Of a DNA stretch of 64,000 nt, positions 16,120 to 23,996 are shown one piece after another. The notes under the pieces are model-generated. The model was given only the letters and a program-made list of their open reading frames with translations, ran no database searches and was not told the DNA's origin. This stretch comes from Candidatus Freyarchaeota archaeon (GTDB lineage Archaea > Asgardarchaeota > Jordiarchaeia > Jordiarchaeales > Jordiarchaeaceae), in the NCBI GenBank assembly GCA_030587365.1, contig JAUQZE010000022.1, positions 1-64,000 on the forward strand, in the 5' to 3' direction. Both the position numbers and the translations under genes were made by a program. Positions within the stretch are counted from its first letter, which is position 1; every line of letters begins with the position of its first letter.

Positions 16120-17985
16120 TTAAGCTACTATAATGTTGTACGTGCCTAAGTTTGCCGAAGTCGGCATATCGTTAGCACCTGTTAAACTTCCTGCTCCGCA
16201 AGCTTTAACCGTGTTATAAACATGAATGTTATAGTTTTCAACACCCGAACCCTCCCCGCTAATCCACTTAGAAGTGCAAATATGGAAAGTATTTCCTTCA
16301 ACCAGATTATACATCATAGCAACACCCCCTATGCCTGCCCACCGAATACCGTAGGATGTGTTTTCCAGAATATTGTTTTGAATAATATTATGGCAAGCCG
16401 TGCCAATCCAAAACCATAGACAGCCTGAACGACAGTTGCTTATCATATTGTGGGTAATTATTGTTTTATTGTTTGTATTGTAAAAGAAAATGCCGTTACC
16501 GTATACACTACTATTAGCATTTTGTCCAAAGAGTATGTTCTCAGAAATTAAATTGTATAAATTAGTTCCGAAGGCGTAGATACACGTAGACCACTGCCCT
16601 GTTCCTATGCTATACCCGCTGGTCAGAAGATTGTTTTTAATTTGTAGCTGTGTTGCCGTATTATAAACGATGCAATGCATATCGGTGGTACTTGCGGGGT
16701 TGATTATGCATTGTTCTATTATGCCGTTGGCGGAATTGTCTAAAACATAGATTCCATAGTTAACGGCTTGGATATAAAGTCTGACAAGATGAAAATTTGT
16801 AACGGTGTCTATTTGTACGGCAGATGATGAACTTGGAAGCGAAGATCCGTTTATCGCCAAGTCTTCGATAGTTATGTTCGAAGCGCTTGAAGCGCTTAAT
16901 AGTGGCGAGAAGCTGCCCGATGATTCGATTTTTGTGTTATACATGCTTTCGCCTTTCAGAATCGTATTACTAGTCAAAGAAATAGTGTTCGTTGCTATGT
17001 ATGTTCCTGCTTTTAGTAATATTGAGCCATTTATCAAGTTGATAAGATTTGCAAAGTTATTTTCTTCATAGGCTTTCGTATTATTTTGTCCATATTTAGC
17101 GATGTAAGTTGGATCATTTTTGTAAATTATGTAATCGTAAGGACAAACGATCGGGGCTACTGAATTCATCCAGTTGATTATAATTGTAACTGAATTGTTT
17201 AGGGTATCTATTTGTGATTGAAGATAGGGAATAGTAACCCCTACGATAGTATTAATTTGAGATTGGAGACTTACACATGTGGTTTGAAGTGCCACAATAT
17301 CAAGCTGTACCGTAACCATCTGTGACTGTAAAACAGCTATGTTGATTTGGACAATTGACATTTGTGATTGAAGGGTATCAATGTCAACCAGTATTATGGC
17401 TATTTGGCTCTGAATGGCTGATATGTCAATTTGGGCTTGCGCCATTTGAGTCTGCAGTATTGAAACGTCGGTCTGTAATACTCCGACTTGTGTTTGAAGT
17501 ATTCCAATCTGTAAGCTTGTTAAAGCCATGTAGCTATTTACGGTTGCTTCAAAACTTAAAACCGACAATTTGAAAGCTTGATAATCGGACAAATTCGTAT
17601 CAACTTGCGAAGCCCAAATGTTAATCTGAGTCTGCCACGTTAGGATCTGTCCCACTTGGGTTTGCAACTGTGAAACATTCAAATTCACGAGAGAGATCCA
17701 GTTATTTACCTGTGCCTGCCAAGAGTTAATCTGATTAGACCAAACCTCTATTTCTGTTTGGGCCTGCTGTTGCTGATTGAGGAGAGGTATTATGTAATAG
17801 TTGATTAAAGTCGCGTTAACACCGTTAGTATTACTTGTGCTGGTAGTCATGCCTACGAATGCGTAGCTGGTAAGTCCGCTGAAAACTAACAACAAGAATA
17901 TAACCGCGTACCATCTCTGGATCCAAGTCTTCTTCCTCCTCTTCTTTGGTTTGGGTTTTACACCGCCAACGTTAGACACACTCAA
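16120..17985 (-). CDS. anchored coiled-coil / beta-helix fibre protein
   Basis: A 621-residue type II membrane protein. A Lys/Arg head (residues 9-19) and one transmembrane helix (about 24-46) are followed by a stalk (about 70-270) of regular coiled-coil-like repeats, in which variants of VLQTQV / LQSQM recur every seven or fourteen residues. The C-terminal half (about 290-620) is a right-handed beta-helix of the pectate-lyase type, with Asn-rich turns and inosculating strands such as NITIEDLAI and IIEQCII. The plan resembles viral tail fibres or receptor-binding spikes. It is the largest protein of the element, so attachment to a host-surface glycan is the likely role. Confidence 0.8.
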   Translation of the reverse strand: MSVSNVGGVKPKPKKRRKKTWIQRWYAVIFLLLVFSGLTSYAFVGMTTSTSNTNGVNATLINYYIIPLLNQQQQAQTEIEVWSNQINSWQAQVNNWISLVNLNVSQLQTQVGQILTWQTQINIWASQVDTNLSDYQAFKLSVLSFEATVNSYMALTSLQIGILQTQVGVLQTDVSILQTQMAQAQIDISAIQSQIAIILVDIDTLQSQMSIVQINIAVLQSQMVTVQLDIVALQTTCVSLQSQINTIVGVTIPYLQSQIDTLNNSVTIIINWMNSVAPIVCPYDYIIYKNDPTYIAKYGQNNTKAYEENNFANLINLINGSILLKAGTYIATNTISLTSNTILKGESMYNTKIESSGSFSPLLSASSASNITIEDLAINGSSLPSSSSAVQIDTVTNFHLVRLYIQAVNYGIYVLDNSANGIIEQCIINPASTTDMHCIVYNTATQLQIKNNLLTSGYSIGTGQWSTCIYAFGTNLYNLISENILFGQNANSSVYGNGIFFYNTNNKTIITHNMISNCRSGCLWFWIGTACHNIIQNNILENTSYGIRWAGIGGVAMMYNLVEGNTFHICTSKWISGEGSGVENYNIHVYNTVKACGAGSLTGANDMPTSANLGTYNIIVA

Positions 17986-18269
17986 AATCTCCTTATTGTT
18001 CTGTACTCAACTAGGCTTCCGCGTTGATATAGCCAGTAAATGAGCGCAATCATCGCAGCAACTATTATTACGACTACAATTATCCAGGGCAGGTTAGCAT
18101 TCCAGTAGAACCCTCCGCCAAAAGCGTAAGGATTGCTGTTCACGTAATTTTTGAAAATGTTGGTTGCGCTGCTGTACGCCCACCAACCCGCGAAAATAAT
18201 CACTAGCACGAAAACAAGTACAATAAAAACTATTATCGGTTGCTCATCGTCGGTAGAGGAACGGAACAT
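17982..18269 (-). CDS. two-helix membrane protein, 95 aa
   Basis: A 95-residue protein with an acidic N-terminus (SSTDDEQ), a transmembrane helix at about 12-32, a Tyr/Gly/Asn-rich loop (NPYAFGGGFYWNANLP) and a second helix at about 62-83, ending in a basic tail. Its stop overlaps the fibre gene start by four bases, so the two are translationally coupled. The two-helix plan with an exposed aromatic loop is like small membrane capsid proteins of archaeal viruses, but no family is recognised. Confidence 0.7.
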   Translation of the reverse strand: MFRSSTDDEQPIIVFIVLVFVLVIIFAGWWAYSSATNIFKNYVNSNPYAFGGGFYWNANLPWIIVVVIIVAAMIALIYWLYQRGSLVEYRTIRRF

Positions 18270-18831
18270 TGAATCTAACCTCCTCGTCTTCTTCTGCCCC
18301 TAATCCGATCAGAATGAATGTGGTCAAAAACGTCGCTGCGATTGAGCGTGCAAATATGAAAACGATTCCCAGCTGCCAGGTGAATTCGATGCTAAGCCCA
18401 TTCCACAGAGGGAGCCATAAAACGGTTATTCCGCAAACAATGTTTTGCCAATAGTTTAGTACCAAAAATGCGTATACAGCGTCCCAAGTTCCGGAGCCGA
18501 GTATTATAAAATTGATAGCCATCAAAGCCCAGATCCAGGTTGGAATGGTTGCGATGTTTTTTACTTGAAGTCCGAAGTATATTCCAGCAAAAATCATCGC
18601 GATAACAAGCGACGGCCCAGCAACGAGCCAAAAGAACACATTCCAAACCGAAGCGCTGAGACTTGCACCCCACCAGGTCTGTATCGGGAAACTGTATTGA
18701 TTCCATCCAAGTACCCAAGCCAATATGGAAAATAGCGTGTTTCCGTTACTAAAATCGTTAACACCGTACACTGCAAGAGCAAAAATAAAAAGTACGAGTA
18801 TGATAGAGTAAGCTTTCTGTTTCCCGTTCAC
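18244..18831 (-). CDS. multi-pass membrane protein, 195 aa
   Basis: A 195-residue protein with five likely transmembrane segments (about 7-24, 55-80, 92-112, 118-142 and 150-178). The extramembrane parts are short and Trp/Asn-rich, and the C-terminus is charged (EEDEEVRFNVPFLYRR). No signal for secretion or enzymatic motif. Overlaps the downstream gene by 26 bases. One of four consecutive membrane-protein genes at the head of the operon. Confidence 0.7.
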   Translation of the reverse strand: MNGKQKAYSIILVLFIFALAVYGVNDFSNGNTLFSILAWVLGWNQYSFPIQTWWGASLSASVWNVFFWLVAGPSLVIAMIFAGIYFGLQVKNIATIPTWIWALMAINFIILGSGTWDAVYAFLVLNYWQNIVCGITVLWLPLWNGLSIEFTWQLGIVFIFARSIAATFLTTFILIGLGAEEDEEVRFNVPFLYRR

Positions 18832-18836
18832 TCATA

Positions 18837-19181
18837 TCACACTCCAAACAGAATTAAGGAAGCCGCTAGACTCACTATCATCCCGCTGCCGAAAGACATA
18901 ATCAGTATCTGCCGGAAGTTGAAGCCAATCACTAGAACAATTACACCGATTAATCCACACAAGATTATCTCAGGCACTTTGGAAACAAATCCCCCGACAA
19001 GGATCCATGCAACCCAACCCCAGTATCCTAGACCCAGAAATAGTTGCCGCGTCAAATTTGTGAGATATAATTCCCGTATCAGAATATAAGGTATCAGCAT
19101 CCCTGCAACGAAAAGCAGAACAACAGTTATCCAAGTATAGATTTGGATGTTTTTCTCATCGGTTAACTTGTACCGCTCCAT
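18837..19181 (-). CDS. multi-pass membrane protein, 114 aa
   Basis: A 114-residue protein: charged head (MERYKLTDEKN), then four hydrophobic segments (about 13-30, 42-60, 66-86 and 93-112). A lone NLT sequon is present. The gene starts one base after the stop of the upstream gene. Not recognised; probably part of the same membrane complex as its neighbours. Confidence 0.7.
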   Translation of the reverse strand: MERYKLTDEKNIQIYTWITVVLLFVAGMLIPYILIRELYLTNLTRQLFLGLGYWGWVAWILVGGFVSKVPEIILCGLIGVIVLVIGFNFRQILIMSFGSGMIVSLAASLILFGV

Positions 19182-19182
19182 G

Positions 19183-19659
19183 TTACCACCATATTGTCTT
19201 TGTAGCTATTACGCCGCTTGTTGAAAGACTAAAGTAGAGGAAGACGCACTCCATAATGATTGTAACCAAAATTAACACGATGCCTAAAAGCATCATTTTG
19301 TCTCTCAATGTCATCTTTCCATAGTAGTTGCTGCCGAACCCTAGCGCTGCTAGCAGGAAGCATTTAAGGTGGAAGTATCCAGAAACCAAGTACGCTATCT
19401 GATTATATACCGCGTAGCCGTGCCACATGATCCAAAAGTAAGTTAATTGCCAGGAAACCAGCACCCAGACAGTTTGGATTTGAATTGTTGAAAGGGCCGT
19501 TAAAGCGTTTGAAGCGAAGAAATCCTTTATAACCCAAAAATATAGCACATTTATCTCTGGCAAAAAGGGCAATACTGGAATCACGATGATTGCAATGTAC
19601 GCTAATACGTTTAAAATGCTTGACTCACTAGGTCTCTCTAAACTTCTCAAACGATACAT
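19183..19659 (-). CDS. multi-pass membrane protein, first gene of the element operon
   Basis: A 158-residue protein with four predicted transmembrane segments (about 18-36, 60-82, 98-112 and 122-146), an Arg-rich head (YRLRSLERPS) and a short tail. The ATG has an AAGAGG site about nine bases upstream. It is the first gene of a single-strand run of 16 genes; the 465 bases upstream hold the right inverted repeat and a 20-base palindrome. Family unknown. Confidence 0.7.
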   Translation of the reverse strand: MYRLRSLERPSESSILNVLAYIAIIVIPVLPFLPEINVLYFWVIKDFFASNALTALSTIQIQTVWVLVSWQLTYFWIMWHGYAVYNQIAYLVSGYFHLKCFLLAALGFGSNYYGKMTLRDKMMLLGIVLILVTIIMECVFLYFSLSTSGVIATKTIWW

Positions 19660-19740
19660 CTCAAGTTCCTCTTATGGAACACCTTCAAGGCTCCCCTTCA
19701 ATTTGCCAAAAAGCCATTTACACTTTCAATCCTCATTATC

Positions 19741-19760
19741 TTTCAATCCTCGTTACTGAG
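19741..19760 (-). repeat. 20-bp inverted repeat, right copy
   Basis: Reads tttcaatcctcgttactgag, the exact reverse complement of 10087-10106. It lies 82 bases upstream of the first gene of the minus-strand operon. A 12-base partial copy begins 17 bases before it. Confidence 0.8.
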
Positions 19761-19894
19761 AATTTACTTATTTTGACAAATTTACATGGAAGCCCCTTAC
19801 TCGGCATTCCATCTGAGTTTGAGATAGTAGTTTAATGCAGAGTATAAAAAACATCGTGAATTTTAAACCGAGTTAGATTAATGTTTTTTGAATG

Positions 19895-19914
19895 ATTGTC
19901 CCATGTGGGACAAT
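19895..19914. promoter_or_regulatory. 20-base palindrome, likely operator of the element operon
   Basis: ATTGTCCCATGTGGGACAAT: nine-base arms around a two-base centre. It lies about 236 bases upstream of the first gene of the operon. A related site occurs at 10541-10559, a similar distance upstream of the element's other unit, so one regulator probably binds both. Confidence 0.6.
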
Positions 19915-20124
19915 AAACCGGCGTTGTAGAGTCTCGATAATAATATTTTTAAATGCCTAAGTATATAGTACGTTTAAAAATAGGGAAAAATCACGCTGCC
20001 ACGCGGGTCCTAGCGATACTTTTTTTTCTCTCCAGAATTAACTATACTTTTTTTACTCGGTAGCTTTAAATAACACGCCTTTTTTTAGTTTTTATACATT
20101 TTAGTAGAGGAGGTAAGACCGAAA

Positions 20125-20580
20125 ATGGAGCTAACTAAAAAGGTAGTAGAATTCATGAAAAAGCCGGTTTTCGTGGAGTTAGGTACAGATATGAAAAAAG
20201 TCGCCGATTTAATGGCGAAAGAAAAAACAGATGTTCTAGTGGTGCGTGACAAAGGCAAAGTGGAGGGCGTAGTTACCGAAATGGACCTATTCTACATGTT
20301 CAAGAACTACGCTTTCCCAGAACTAAAAGGACAACCGAAAGATATCAAAGATATTAAACTTGAAAAAACTATGATGAAAACAATCTCCAAAGACTTCATG
20401 AGCGCGTGTCAGCTATACGGACCTCACCCCTGCCTTATGGTTGGCGAAGAAGACACCCTTGAAAACGCTATTCGAATAATGGTTGCCGGTGGAGAACATC
20501 ACCTACTTGTGATAGGAAAAAAAGGAGAAGTATCGGGAACTGTATCCCCCATGGACGTAATAGGGGCTTTCCTCAAGTAA
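20125..20580 (+). CDS. CBS-domain pair protein
   Basis: A 151-residue cytoplasmic protein made of two CBS domains (about residues 8-70 and 90-151) with typical sequences VLVVRDKGKVEGVVTEMDLF and HLLVIGKKGEVSGTVSPMDVI. Paired CBS domains bind adenine nucleotides or S-adenosylmethionine and usually regulate an enzyme or transporter; here the module stands alone. The insertion between domains holds Cys and His residues (ACQLYGPHPC). ATG with GGAGG site, and a TATA-like element about 60 bases upstream. Confidence 0.85.
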   Translation: MELTKKVVEFMKKPVFVELGTDMKKVADLMAKEKTDVLVVRDKGKVEGVVTEMDLFYMFKNYAFPELKGQPKDIKDIKLEKTMMKTISKDFMSACQLYGPHPCLMVGEEDTLENAIRIMVAGGEHHLLVIGKKGEVSGTVSPMDVIGAFLK

Positions 20581-20718
20581 ACAAGCACATTCTCCAATTT
20601 TTTTGATTTACAAAGAAAACATGCAAAAAGAAGCAATAAATATTTGTAAAAAAAAGAAAGGTAGGGTTGAACTCGCTCCTTCGGGCTTGAGTGAACATTC
20701 GTTAATGGTTAATCAGGG

Positions 20719-21198
20719 TTAACCGATTATTTCGAAGTATTTGATGTCGTGGATGTTGCCTTTTCTGTTTTCCTGCCAGACGATTCTCACTCGTTGGCCG
20801 ACTCTGATCTTTTTTTCGTCTGTTTCATTTATATAATGCCAGATGGCGGTGTCTGCTCCATCCAGTCTGATAGCAGCGGTTGTAAACGGGAGAGGCTGAA
20901 TTATTTGACCGGTGTTTGGATTAATGTAGGGGAATTTTACCACCGTGAAGGACCCGATGATACCCTCCTGTGAAAGCTCCACCCAATCTTCCATTTCTAT
21001 ATAGCATCTTCCGCAGACCTTTCGAGGTAGAGCGTATACCGTTCCACACTTGGGACACTTTATCCCGTAGTATTTCTTTTCCCTGAGACCGTCGAGAAAT
21101 TTGGTCCAGTATTCACCCACGTGCCAGTTGTAGGGTTGCCACATCTTTCCCGATGAGAGGGTTAGATACTCTTTCTTCTCTTTCTTCTTTTCAGCCAT
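20719..21198 (-). CDS. DUF35 Zn-ribbon/OB-fold protein (thiolase partner)
   Basis: A 159-residue protein of the DUF35 family: an N-terminal zinc ribbon with four Cys (CPKC ... CGRC, about residues 42-60), then an OB-fold domain. In archaea such proteins form complexes with thiolases and HMG-CoA synthases, bridging active sites by holding the CoA. It is the last gene of a four-gene operon with two thiolase-fold genes and a second DUF35 gene. The start is set at the ATG at 21198, because GGAGG lies ideally upstream; an ATG six codons earlier lacks a good site. Confidence 0.88.
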   Translation of the reverse strand: MAEKKKEKKEYLTLSSGKMWQPYNWHVGEYWTKFLDGLREKKYYGIKCPKCGTVYALPRKVCGRCYIEMEDWVELSQEGIIGSFTVVKFPYINPNTGQIIQPLPFTTAAIRLDGADTAIWHYINETDEKKIRVGQRVRIVWQENRKGNIHDIKYFEIIG

Positions 21199-21216
21199 AA
21201 TGGTTACCTCCACCAT

Positions 21217-22377
21217 TCATTTCTCTAGAATAACTATGTCTGTCCAGCTGCATCCTCCGAAACCAGTGGATAATGTTCGTTTAACTTCACCAGGAGCCTG
21301 ACGTTTGCCCGCTTTTCCCATTATCTGCAGCGCCGCCTCGGCGACTCTAATCATGGCGGTTGCACCTATGGGATTAGTGCAGATTACGCCGCCTGAAAGA
21401 TTTACAGGTAATTCGCCGTCCTTGTCGTATACTCCCTCACGGTTGAGCTTTATATTCTCGCCTGGTCCGCATATGCCTAGAGATTCCATCCACATTAATC
21501 CCGAGAAGGATGATGGTGTGTACAACTCCATGAGATCGAAGTCTTTGAGGGGATGTCTTATTTTGCATATTTTGTACGCTTCTTTGGAAGCCGCCTCTAG
21601 AGTTGGCATCGCAATAACATCCCGCGCCCCTAAAGTAAGGTCGCCGAAGTGAGTGTAGTCGTGCCGAGTTACACAGCACTTGACCCATGCGGGGGTGTCT
21701 GTTATTTGCTTAGCTTTCTTTTCTTCTGCGTAAATTATTGCACAGGCGCCGTCCGACCTGGGGCACATGTCCAGTAGTTTTATCGGATATGAGAGCATCG
21801 GTGATTTTAAGACATCCTCTGGAGTTATTTTTATTCGCACATGGGCGTAGGGATTATCTACTGCGTTATTGTGTTCTCTCGCCGATACTATGGCTGCGTC
21901 CTCCTCGGTAGCCCCGTAACGCTCCATATATCCTGTGGCCGCCGTGGCGAGGGGCCCTATGGCTCCTGAGAAAAAGTCTCTTTCAATTATGGGATTAGCG
22001 CAGGTGGCTATCGCGGCGGTGGTGTCTGACTCGGAGTTCTTCTCCCAGCCGATGGCTAGAACCACATCAAACATGCCTGAAGCCACATGGTAGTATCCAC
22101 CGATGGCAACCGTGCTTCCTGTGGTTCCTCCAGTGGTCATTTTCATAACCGGCTTCATGAAGCCTCCGGAACCGTCAATACTCCATGTGTCAACATAGTT
22201 TATGCCTTCAAAGTGGTCCATGTTTCCTATGACCACTGCGTCAATCTCTTCTCGAGTGAGCCCGGCGTCGTCTAAGGCTCTCGTCACCGCCTCATTTATC
22301 ATTTCCTGCCCATTCACGTCGGGTCTGTGAGACCTGTGATGAGTTTGACCTATTCCTACAATACCTACTCTTCTCAT
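21217..22377 (-). CDS. thiolase-fold protein, catalytic Cys and His replaced
   Basis: A 386-residue SCP2/archaeal-type thiolase homologue. It begins RRVGIVGIGQTHH and keeps the fold's landmarks (YMERYGATEEDAA, NPYAHVRI, SDGACAIIYA, NLSGGV). At the nucleophile position, where relatives have a Cys followed by a Gly-Ser motif, it reads MTTGGTTGST, with Gly instead. The normally invariant His of the GHPxGATG motif is Asn (ICTNPIGATA). A Cys is present near the C-terminus (GFGGCSW). It may act as a non-catalytic partner, or use different chemistry. It is followed by a DUF35 gene and preceded, 11 bases away, by a sister thiolase gene. Confidence 0.85.
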   Translation of the reverse strand: MRRVGIVGIGQTHHRSHRPDVNGQEMINEAVTRALDDAGLTREEIDAVVIGNMDHFEGINYVDTWSIDGSGGFMKPVMKMTTGGTTGSTVAIGGYYHVASGMFDVVLAIGWEKNSESDTTAAIATCANPIIERDFFSGAIGPLATAATGYMERYGATEEDAAIVSAREHNNAVDNPYAHVRIKITPEDVLKSPMLSYPIKLLDMCPRSDGACAIIYAEEKKAKQITDTPAWVKCCVTRHDYTHFGDLTLGARDVIAMPTLEAASKEAYKICKIRHPLKDFDLMELYTPSSFSGLMWMESLGICGPGENIKLNREGVYDKDGELPVNLSGGVICTNPIGATAMIRVAEAALQIMGKAGKRQAPGEVKRTLSTGFGGCSWTDIVILEK

Positions 22378-22388
22378 ACTTATTCACC

Positions 22389-23522
22389 TCATGTACCTAG
22401 TATGTACACACAGTGCGATTGCCCGCAGGGCCCGTTTATTCCGTGTGCCAATGCGACCTGAGCGTCGGGCACCTGTCTCATGTCTGCTTCTCCTCTGAGC
22501 TGAAGTACGCACTCGATTATTCTGACCAAACCTGCCACTAGCACGGGGTGGGCTGAAAGCACTCCTCCGGAGGGGTTCACGGGTAGCTGGCCACCCATCT
22601 CGGTTATTCCGCTGTCTACGAGTTTTCCGCCTTCACCCTTTTTGCAGAAGCCCAGTCCTTCCATCCACATGAGTTCCATGTAGGAGAAGGCGTCGTAAAC
22701 CTCTGCAACATTGATTTCCTTCAGGGGGTTCGTTATGTCGGCCATTTTGTAGGCTCTCTCAGCCGCGTTTCTCAGGGCTGCGGTTTCGGCTAGGTCCCTA
22801 TCTCCAAGATGGTAAGCGTCGCAGCAGTATCCTATTCCGTTTATCCAGATGGGATTGTCAGTGATCTGCTTGGCTTTATCCTCTCTTGCCAGTATTATTG
22901 CGGCTGCTCCGTCTGTGACTGGTGAGCAGTCCAGAACCTTTAGGGGGTCAGCCAGCATCTTTGATTTGAGCACATCTTCCACAGTTATGCTTAGGGGCAG
23001 GTGTGCGTAGGGGTTGTTAAAGGCGTTTTTGTGGTTTTTAACGGAGACCTTTGCAAACTGCTCTTCTGTGGCTCCGTACTTGGTCATGTATCTCCTAGCC
23101 TGGAGGGCTGAGGAGGATATGGCGTCTAGTCCGAGTATCCTTTCGTAGATGGGGTCAAAGGCGCAGTTGAAAACCGCTCGGGGGTTGCACTCCGAAATCT
23201 TTGCGTGAGCGCATACTACGGTGGTGTCGAATTCTGCCAGTGTGCGCATAACACCCATTACGGTGCCGAAGGTTCCGTCACCCTCGACCGTTGTCACATC
23301 GCGACCCACAGAACCGGAAGCGTCCATGACTGCCATACTGGAAATGGTTCGGCCGTCCCAGAAATCGTTGGAAATGGTTACCACGTTTTTGATGTCATCC
23401 CTCTCCATTTTCGCATCTTCCAAAGCCTTGGAGACCACTTCGTATATCATGTCGGCGAAAAGCTGTTTGGGCTTCTTAGCCTCGTGTTTTGTTTGAGCTA
23501 CTCCAACTATTCCAACCTTCAT
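22389..23522 (-). CDS. thiolase-fold protein, catalytic Cys replaced
   Basis: A 377-residue sister of the 21217-22377 product (start KVGIVGVAQTKHEAKK; landmarks YMTKYGATEEQFA, NPYAHLPL, DGAAAIILA, NPSGGV). The nucleophile segment reads VEGDGTFGTV, with Gly where thiolases have Cys. Unlike its sister it keeps the His of the C-terminal motif (SAHPVLVAGL). Cys residues sit at VVCAHAKISECNP and near the C-terminus (GPCGQSHC). The pair could form a heteromer with one divergent site each. The two DUF35 genes flank the pair, giving a symmetrical operon. Confidence 0.85.
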   Translation of the reverse strand: MKVGIVGVAQTKHEAKKPKQLFADMIYEVVSKALEDAKMERDDIKNVVTISNDFWDGRTISSMAVMDASGSVGRDVTTVEGDGTFGTVMGVMRTLAEFDTTVVCAHAKISECNPRAVFNCAFDPIYERILGLDAISSSALQARRYMTKYGATEEQFAKVSVKNHKNAFNNPYAHLPLSITVEDVLKSKMLADPLKVLDCSPVTDGAAAIILAREDKAKQITDNPIWINGIGYCCDAYHLGDRDLAETAALRNAAERAYKMADITNPLKEINVAEVYDAFSYMELMWMEGLGFCKKGEGGKLVDSGITEMGGQLPVNPSGGVLSAHPVLVAGLVRIIECVLQLRGEADMRQVPDAQVALAHGINGPCGQSHCVYILGT

Positions 23523-23528
23523 CCTTTT

Positions 23529-23996
23529 TCACCCCATTGGTTTGAAATATTTTATGTCTAGATAGTTTCCCTCGGGATTCTCGTTAAACACCGCTTTAAC
23601 CCTCATACCAACCTTTATCTTGTCGAGAGCTACCTCTCCGAGAAGGTGTACCATAGCGGTATCGGCTCCGTCAAGCTTTATTATGCCGTATGCGTATGGC
23701 GGCTCTCTTGGCTGGATGAGCGGTTCACTGTATCGGACAATGGTATACGTAAGCAGGGTTCCGGTGTCGCCCAGTTCTACCCATTCGCGGCATTGTTTGA
23801 AACACGCTGGGCAGCTCTTCCTAGGGGGCATATAGACCTTACCGCACTCTGGACATTTGGTTCCCCAGATCTTCTTGTTGTCTTTGAGTTCGGTGTAAAA
23901 AAATGTTGCATATTCACCAGCGTGCCAGGTATAGGGAACTTTAAGCCCGCTTCGATGTACGTATATTCCCTCATCTTTTTCTGGTACCTTACTCAT
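23529..23996 (-). CDS. DUF35 Zn-ribbon/OB-fold protein (thiolase partner), first gene of operon
   Basis: A 155-residue DUF35 protein with zinc-ribbon Cys (CPEC ... CPAC, about residues 47-64) and a C-terminal OB-fold (TYTIVRYSEP ... YGIIKLDGADTA). It is paralogous to the 20719-21198 product. It is the promoter-proximal gene of the operon; the following thiolase-fold gene starts seven bases after its stop. Having one DUF35 gene at each end of the thiolase pair suggests that each thiolase subunit has its own partner. Confidence 0.88.
   Translation of the reverse strand: MSKVPEKDEGIYVHRSGLKVPYTWHAGEYATFFYTELKDNKKIWGTKCPECGKVYMPPRKSCPACFKQCREWVELGDTGTLLTYTIVRYSEPLIQPREPPYAYGIIKLDGADTAMVHLLGEVALDKIKVGMRVKAVFNENPEGNYLDIKYFKPMG

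Larger units (their letters stand above)
8961..19920. mobile_element. putative integrated virus-like element
   Basis: A recombinase gene is followed by about 9.6 kb of minus-strand genes packed with overlaps of 4-29 bases. They encode a P-loop ATPase, zinc-ribbon proteins, basic DNA-binding-like proteins, at least seven membrane proteins and two anchored surface glycoproteins, one with a coiled-coil plus beta-helix fibre. No metabolic gene interrupts the block. This matches a small archaeal virus or virus-derived element, but I recognise no known major capsid protein, polymerase or terminase. A perfect 20-bp inverted repeat lies at 10087-10106 and 19741-19760. The outer limits are not proven; no target-site direct repeats were seen. 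Confidence 0.72.
19660..20124. other. control region between element and CBS gene
   Basis: A non-coding stretch with two partial copies of CTTTCAATCCTC (19723-19734 and 19740-19751); the second is part of the right 20-bp inverted repeat. A 20-base palindrome follows at 19895-19914, then AT-rich sequence. A TATA-like CTTTAAATAA at 20064-20073 probably serves the CBS gene on the plus strand. Confidence 0.5.

Noticed and set aside
10087..19760. CRISPR repeat remnants (ATTGAAA-like ends)
   Set aside because: The repeat ends look CRISPR-like, but there are only two full copies in opposite orientation 9.7 kb apart, with no regular spacer array or cas gene.
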